Assembly (NCBI GenBank): GCA_964553615.1
Contig: CAZKMA010000014.1
Coordinates: forward strand, 16,850 to 80,849
From: DATKUC01 sp964553615
GTDB lineage: Bacteria; Spirochaetota; Spirochaetia; DSM-27196; DATKUC01
Reading direction: 5' to 3'
Length of the DNA: 64,000 nucleotides
Position 1 is the stretch's first letter; the number at the start of each line of letters is the position of its first letter. Shown here piece after piece: positions 60,272-64,000 of the stretch. A program made the translations under genes and the position numbers. The notes under the pieces were generated by a model. It ran no database searches. It saw nothing but the letters and a program-made list of their open reading frames with translations, and was not told the DNA's origin.

Positions 60272-61303
60272 ATGGCAGATGCTCCGGCTGATCCTCGGCG
60301 AGTAGAAGAGACACTTCAGAATGATCGATCACGAATAGTCGAGGATGTGGTGCGCCTTTCGGGCGGCACCGTCGCCGCAGACGATGTGACGGATGATCTG
60401 GGCTACCTCGTCGAGGCGGTGCGGGCCGATTCCTTCTCGGTATTCAGGGAGTACGCGAGCTGGCGCAAATCCCGCGCACAGGCGGACGAAGCATCGCAAG
60501 GCGCTGTAGTACAGCGCTTTCGCCTGATCGCGGGGCTGCTCGAAGCGAATGGCACACCGGCCGCCTACCTCGAGCGCGCGGCCGCCGAGCTGGCCGGATA
60601 CTCGGGACTTCCGAAATCCTTTCTCCCCGACGATGCTCCCCACGCATCCCTTGCCCGGGGCTATCTTTCGGATCTCCTTTCGGCCCGCCGCGACGCGGCG
60701 AGCCGCCGGATCCTCGAAGCTGTGGAAAGCGGCGTAGATGTCAAGGATATTTATCTTCACGTTTTTCAGCCAGTGCAGCAGGAGATAGGTAGGCTCTGGC
60801 AGCTCAACCAGTTGTCGGTGGCAGAAGAGCACTTCTGCACTGCGGCCACCCAGCTCATCATGTGCCAGCTCTATCCGCGCATCTTCAACAACGACAAAGT
60901 TGGCTTCACCTTCGTTGGTGCCTGTCCGCCAGGCGAACTCCACGAGATCGGCATCCGTATGGTGACGGATTTTCTCGAAATGAGCGGCTGGGACACCTAT
61001 TTCGTAGGTGCGAATACACCCATCAACACGCTTGTTGAAACAACAGCCGAGCGCCGCGCCGACGTGCTCGGCATTTCAGCCACCATCCTGCCGCACGTCA
61101 GTTACATCCGCAGCCTCGCTTCAGCCGTTCGGGCACATTCGCTCGCTTCGAAGGTCAAGATCATGGTCGGCGGCTATCCCTTCAATCAACATTCCGGTCT
61201 CTACCTCCAGGTCGGCGCCGACGGCTGGGCACCTGACGCAGAGGCAGCCGTGATGGAAGCAGAGCGACTTGTACGTCCGGAGCAGGAGACTGAACGCGGA
61301 TGA
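60272..61303 (+). CDS. CarH-like cobalamin-binding photosensor without DNA-binding domain
   Basis: A 343-residue soluble protein. The N-terminal ~125 residues resemble RsbRD-type helical sensor domains (VEAVRADSFSVFREYASW). Residues ~130-205 form the B12 cap with the photoreceptor motif W-x9-E-H (Trp176, Glu186, His187). Residues ~210-335 are the B12-binding Rossmann domain, with E-x-H-x-x-G (GELHEIG, His224) as lower ligand and MVGGYPFN. The position of CarH His132 is Gln here. There is no MerR helix-turn-helix. The stop overlaps the histidine kinase start (ATGA). Confidence 0.82.
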   Translation: MADAPADPRRVEETLQNDRSRIVEDVVRLSGGTVAADDVTDDLGYLVEAVRADSFSVFREYASWRKSRAQADEASQGAVVQRFRLIAGLLEANGTPAAYLERAAAELAGYSGLPKSFLPDDAPHASLARGYLSDLLSARRDAASRRILEAVESGVDVKDIYLHVFQPVQQEIGRLWQLNQLSVAEEHFCTAATQLIMCQLYPRIFNNDKVGFTFVGACPPGELHEIGIRMVTDFLEMSGWDTYFVGANTPINTLVETTAERRADVLGISATILPHVSYIRSLASAVRAHSLASKVKIMVGGYPFNQHSGLYLQVGADGWAPDAEAAVMEAERLVRPEQETERG

Positions 61304-62493
61304 GTCCGGTGGATATCAACTCTGCCGCAGCAGGGTTCCGTGGATTTGCCGTGGAATGTGATCTCAACGGCACAGTCCAGAGCGTATTGCGAAATACCAT
61401 CGGACTCGACGCTGAGTCGCTCCCCGGGGCCGTGCTTGCAAGAATCATTGACCCTGCGGGCCTCCAGAAATACCTGTCATTTCTGGACATCTTGCGCCGC
61501 GATTCGGCGGCAGCGGACTGGGAGCTGAATATCGCCACGGGAACCTCCGGGATCCCTTCTGCACTCCACTTTGCAGGCGTGCGATCCGCTGACAGGCTCG
61601 TGATTGTCGCCACCCTCTCCCGTTGGGATATCGACCCATTTCTCCACGAGCTCGTTGTTATGAGCAATGAGCAGACCACTACCATCCGTTCGGTGCTGAA
61701 AGAGAAAGGCCGAACTGATCGGATGTTCGAAGAGCTCTCCGCACTCAACAACGAGATGGCGGTGCTGCAACGTGATCTCCAGAAGAAGAACGCGCAGCTC
61801 GAAGAGCTCAATCGCACCAAGAATCAGTTCCTGGGAATGGCGGCGCACGATCTGCGCAATCCGCTCGGTTCATTCTCGTCGCTTACTGACCTACTGCTCG
61901 AAATGCTTCCAAACGCCGATGCGTCGGTCCGCACCATCATCGAGGAGATGGGGAGAGCTTCGAACCACATGCTTGCGCTCGTAAACGATCTTCTCGATAT
62001 AGCAAAGATCGAATCCGGTAAGCTTGATCTGCATCTCTCCACGCTCGATATTGCGGAGCTTGTGCGCCACAATATCGCGATACAGGGAGTGCGCGCTGCA
62101 CAGCGGGATATCAGAATCGACCTCAGGATTGACCAGCCGCCCGCCGGCCCGATCGTTGCCGATGAGAACAAAATCGAGCAGGTGCTCAACAACCTGGTCT
62201 CGAACGCCGTGAAGTATTCTCCACGAGGAACGCTCATTACAGTGCGCGTCGAGCCCGAACCGAGCGGAGTGCGTATTTCGGTCGCCGATCAGGGGCCCGG
62301 CATCCCTGAGAAGGACCTGGGGCGGCTCTTCAAACCGTGGGGGAAAACGAGCGTACGCCCGGCAAAAGGCGAGCACAGCACCGGGCTCGGCCTCCTTATC
62401 TGCCGGCGGATCGTGGAAGGTCACGGCGGCAAGATCGGCGTACAGAGTGAGCCGGGAAAGGGGTCTACCTTCTATTTCACGCTCAAGTATTGA
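61300..62493 (+). CDS. Cytosolic sensor histidine kinase paired with the B12 photosensor
   Basis: A 397-residue soluble kinase. The N-terminal ~110 residues are PAS-like (GFRGFAVECDLNGTVQSVL). A coiled coil (~130-175) leads to HisKA with His183 in GMAAHDLRNPLGSF, then the ATPase domain: N box ENKIEQVLNNLVSNAVKYS, G1 DQGPGIPE, G2 TGLGLLI. There is no membrane segment. It overlaps the photosensor stop by 4 bases, so the two are made together. The response regulator is not adjacent. Confidence 0.92.
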   Translation: MSPVDINSAAAGFRGFAVECDLNGTVQSVLRNTIGLDAESLPGAVLARIIDPAGLQKYLSFLDILRRDSAAADWELNIATGTSGIPSALHFAGVRSADRLVIVATLSRWDIDPFLHELVVMSNEQTTTIRSVLKEKGRTDRMFEELSALNNEMAVLQRDLQKKNAQLEELNRTKNQFLGMAAHDLRNPLGSFSSLTDLLLEMLPNADASVRTIIEEMGRASNHMLALVNDLLDIAKIESGKLDLHLSTLDIAELVRHNIAIQGVRAAQRDIRIDLRIDQPPAGPIVADENKIEQVLNNLVSNAVKYSPRGTLITVRVEPEPSGVRISVADQGPGIPEKDLGRLFKPWGKTSVRPAKGEHSTGLGLLICRRIVEGHGGKIGVQSEPGKGSTFYFTLKY

Positions 62494-62559
62494 GCCGTGT
62501 ACACAGCAGGTTTATGCATTTAGTCTATGGTCAAACGGCTCCCGAAGCACGGCGTACGT

Positions 62560-63678
62560 TTACCCCGCGAGAATTGCCTCCGCCTCTGCACGGCCCAGGC
62601 GGTTCATGACGAGGGGTTGGGAGAGATCGGACTGGGATTGCTGCCAGGTAGCGAGGAATCCCGAGTCGTCCTCGTAGATGTCAACGTAACGGCTGCAGCC
62701 GGTGCCGTTAGGGCTGACGAACAGCGGAAGATCGACGGAGAGCCGATCGATAGAGGCGAAATGTCCTTCCTGGAGGAAGCCCACGCCACCGATCTCTTCG
62801 CAGGAGTAGCCACGCGGCCGTTTGACGGCAGTGGGGTGTTCTTCGTACTTGCGGAGAGACTCGGCGCCGTCGTAGAAGGCCAGGCAGATCGCGGGCAGTC
62901 GAGCGAACTCCCCCACCTGCGGGACGCGGCACAGGCCGGTCAATCGCGTGGCAGCGACGTCCCAGGTGAACCCGCGGGGGAAGGGTGCAAAATCGGGTTC
63001 CCCGAATCGGTGCTCGCCCTTCGGCCGGAGAGCAAGGCCCGTGTTGGCGCTCGACCAGCTGAAAGGGTGGGTGCAGAAGTAGAGGACGGTGTCGCCGTTT
63101 GCCGCGTCGTAGACCACCGGGTCCTTCACGTGGAGCCACTGAGGATCATCACACTTCATGACGGTCTCGGGCGTACGCCCGGCAAGCGATTCGATAGTCG
63201 GAGCAGCGAGGCGGTCGATAGTCCAGACCCCGGTGCCCGGCTTGTGAAAGGACTGGTAAGGATCCGGATAGGGGATCCCGCTCTTTTCTGTTGAAACAAA
63301 GAGCTCTACGCCTCCATCAAAGAAATGCAGCTTTGCACCCTCGATCGAAAGCACCTCCAGCTCGCCGACGTTGAGGTCAGGCTTCGAAAAGGAGAGTACC
63401 TTCTCGAATCTTGATCCCCGGTCCTGCGACCGGAAAATGGCGAGCTCCAGCCCGCGCGTCCCGCTACCGAGCCCGGTCCGTGAGTCGCCGAAGTTGCGGT
63501 ATCGTCCGACCACGTAGAGGGTCCCGTCCGGTCCGGCCACAAAGTTGCCGGCGCCGAACCAGAAACCTTCGTGCGGCTCGTTTGGCGGGATAATCGGTAC
63601 CGCTTTCGTCTCATCGACCAGGGCGGTTGCGAACTTCGTCAGACGTTCTCGTAATTCTGTAGTTATTGCTGCCTTCAT
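62560..63678 (-). CDS. Beta-propeller glycoside hydrolase/phosphorylase-like protein
   Basis: A 372-residue protein with repeated blade-like units (GTLYVVGRYRN, LELAIFRSQDRG, LHVKDPVVYDA, GFLATWQQSQSD), like five-bladed GH43/GH32/GH130-type enzymes. The acidic residue in HVKDPVVY fits a catalytic pattern, but I cannot name the family. GAGGAG precedes the ATG. It follows a sugar ABC permease gene on the same strand, which suggests intracellular processing of the imported sugar. Confidence 0.55.
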   Translation of the reverse strand: MKAAITTELRERLTKFATALVDETKAVPIIPPNEPHEGFWFGAGNFVAGPDGTLYVVGRYRNFGDSRTGLGSGTRGLELAIFRSQDRGSRFEKVLSFSKPDLNVGELEVLSIEGAKLHFFDGGVELFVSTEKSGIPYPDPYQSFHKPGTGVWTIDRLAAPTIESLAGRTPETVMKCDDPQWLHVKDPVVYDAANGDTVLYFCTHPFSWSSANTGLALRPKGEHRFGEPDFAPFPRGFTWDVAATRLTGLCRVPQVGEFARLPAICLAFYDGAESLRKYEEHPTAVKRPRGYSCEEIGGVGFLQEGHFASIDRLSVDLPLFVSPNGTGCSRYVDIYEDDSGFLATWQQSQSDLSQPLVMNRLGRAEAEAILAG

Positions 63679-63696
63679 CTCGATGTGTCTCCTCTT

Positions 63697-64000
63697 CTAT
63701 TTGACGGCTCCGGCAGTGAGCCCGCCTATGATCTGTTTTTGAAAAACCGCACTTAAAACAAAGACGGGGATGATCGCGAGGAATGTCGCGGTCGTGATGA
63801 GTTCCCATGGGAACGAGTACTGTCCTGGATAGAGGGCGATTCCGACCGTCGCCGTCCGCAGAACATTGCTGGAGAGCAAAACGAGAGCCAGAAAGAACTC
63901 GTTCCAGGTCTGGATGAAGACGATGAGCGCCGCTGCAATCACGCCCGGTGTCGAGAGCGGGAGCATGATGGCCCACAGGGTACGGAGTCGGCTGCACCCG
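63697..64000 (-). CDS. Carbohydrate ABC transporter permease, MalG type (partial)
   Basis: The gene continues beyond the window; about 101 C-terminal residues are visible. The cytosolic EAA loop is GCSRLRTLWAIMLPLSTPGV, followed by helices with QTWNEFFLALVLLSS and the ending QKQIIGGLTAGAVK, which is typical of MalG/UgpE-type permeases. Sugar import is predicted; the substrate is unknown. The downstream beta-propeller gene is 18 bases away. Confidence 0.9.
   Translation of the reverse strand, partial: GCSRLRTLWAIMLPLSTPGVIAAALIVFIQTWNEFFLALVLLSSNVLRTATVGIALYPGQYSFPWELITTATFLAIIPVFVLSAVFQKQIIGGLTAGAVK

Noticed and set aside
44463..61038. The 17-mer ATCAACACGCTTGTTGA occurs at 44463-44479 and 61022-61038
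   Set aside because: The second copy lies in conserved coding sequence of the B12-binding domain and lacks the flanking repeats and promoter. One chance match of this length is not very unlikely in 64 kb.
59555..61303. One 582-residue protein joining the FUSC-like fragment and the photosensor
   Set aside because: The middle part is not protein-like, and a perfect TATAAT with spaced -35 lies directly before ATG 60272. The frame is open by chance in GC-rich DNA.
1..64000. Transposases, integrases, attachment sites, CRISPR repeats
   Set aside because: None seen: no transposase or integrase-like protein and no regularly spaced direct repeats.

Overview
The window is a GC-rich bacterial chromosome segment with tightly packed genes on both strands. 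Many neighbours overlap by 4 to about 40 bases. There is no rRNA operon, no CRISPR array and no intact insertion sequence. A free-living, motile, anaerobic or microaerophilic spirochaete-like bacterium (Spirochaetota) is my best guess. The reasons are a chemoreceptor, a CheY, a YjfB-like 58-residue protein, a non-sporulation SplB-like radical SAM enzyme and a B12-dependent ribonucleotide reductase. No single gene fixes the phylum, so this is inference.

Region by region. 1-6.2 kb: end of a GlcD-type oxidase, nicotinate phosphoribosyltransferase, L-lactate dehydrogenase, a Mut7-C RNase-fold protein, lipoyl synthase and an FNR-like flavoprotein. 6.2-10.9 kb: a tRNA-modification/radical SAM operon (MiaB, MtaB, a nucleoside-phosphorylase-like protein, an SplB-like protein). 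10.9-19.9 kb: a serine-hydrolase lipoprotein, an A-type Fe-S carrier, a 1039-residue sensor kinase with a C-terminal acyltransferase-like domain, a divergent lipid-methyltransferase-like membrane protein overlapping an HD-GYP regulator, then TsaC/Sua5 and a methyltransferase. 19.9-24.1 kb: a complete SUF operon (sufT-like, sufC, sufB, sufD, Rieske ferredoxin). 24.3-32.1 kb: a quinone-reductase-like/SixA/DUF218 operon, a hydroxyisobutyrate-dehydrogenase-family gene and a four-gene GldA/F/G-like ABC system. 32.1-38.5 kb: a sugar-related operon (SorE-like dehydrogenase, LMW phosphatase, fructosamine-kinase-like), an Hsp20 gene behind a textbook sigma-54 promoter, CheY, nicotinamidase and a short AmrS-like radical SAM protein. 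38.5-50.8 kb: an M16 protease, RecQ, a PhnP-like hydrolase, a cysteine-free Rrf2 regulator, L28, NrdJ and two unrecognised genes. 50.8-57 kb: an Hpt-REC-GGDEF protein, pyrK-pyrD, nth-queG, tRNA-Pro and tRNA-Arg. 57-64 kb: a chemoreceptor, a decayed region, a CarH-like B12 photosensor overlapping a histidine kinase, a beta-propeller sugar enzyme and the end of a sugar ABC permease.

Functional links. PncA and PncB form the deamidating NAD salvage route. NrdJ, QueG and the photosensor all need cobalamin, but no B12 synthesis or uptake gene lies here. SUF supplies the many Fe-S enzymes (LipA, MiaB, MtaB, SplB-like, AmrS-like, QueG, Nth, PyrK). Signalling genes are numerous: two histidine kinases, an HD-GYP hydrolase and a GGDEF cyclase (opposing c-di-GMP activities), CheY and a chemoreceptor.

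The observations I consider most worth follow-up are: (i) a cobalamin photosensor with no DNA-binding domain, coupled to a histidine kinase; (ii) nine genes without a Shine-Dalgarno whose -10 box ends only 6-9 nt before the start codon, pointing to leaderless mRNAs, one pair driven from a shared palindromic -35; (iii) a sensor kinase fused to an N-acyl-amino-acid-synthase/GNAT-like domain; (iv) an SplB-like protein whose catalytic hydrogen-donor cysteine is replaced by tyrosine.
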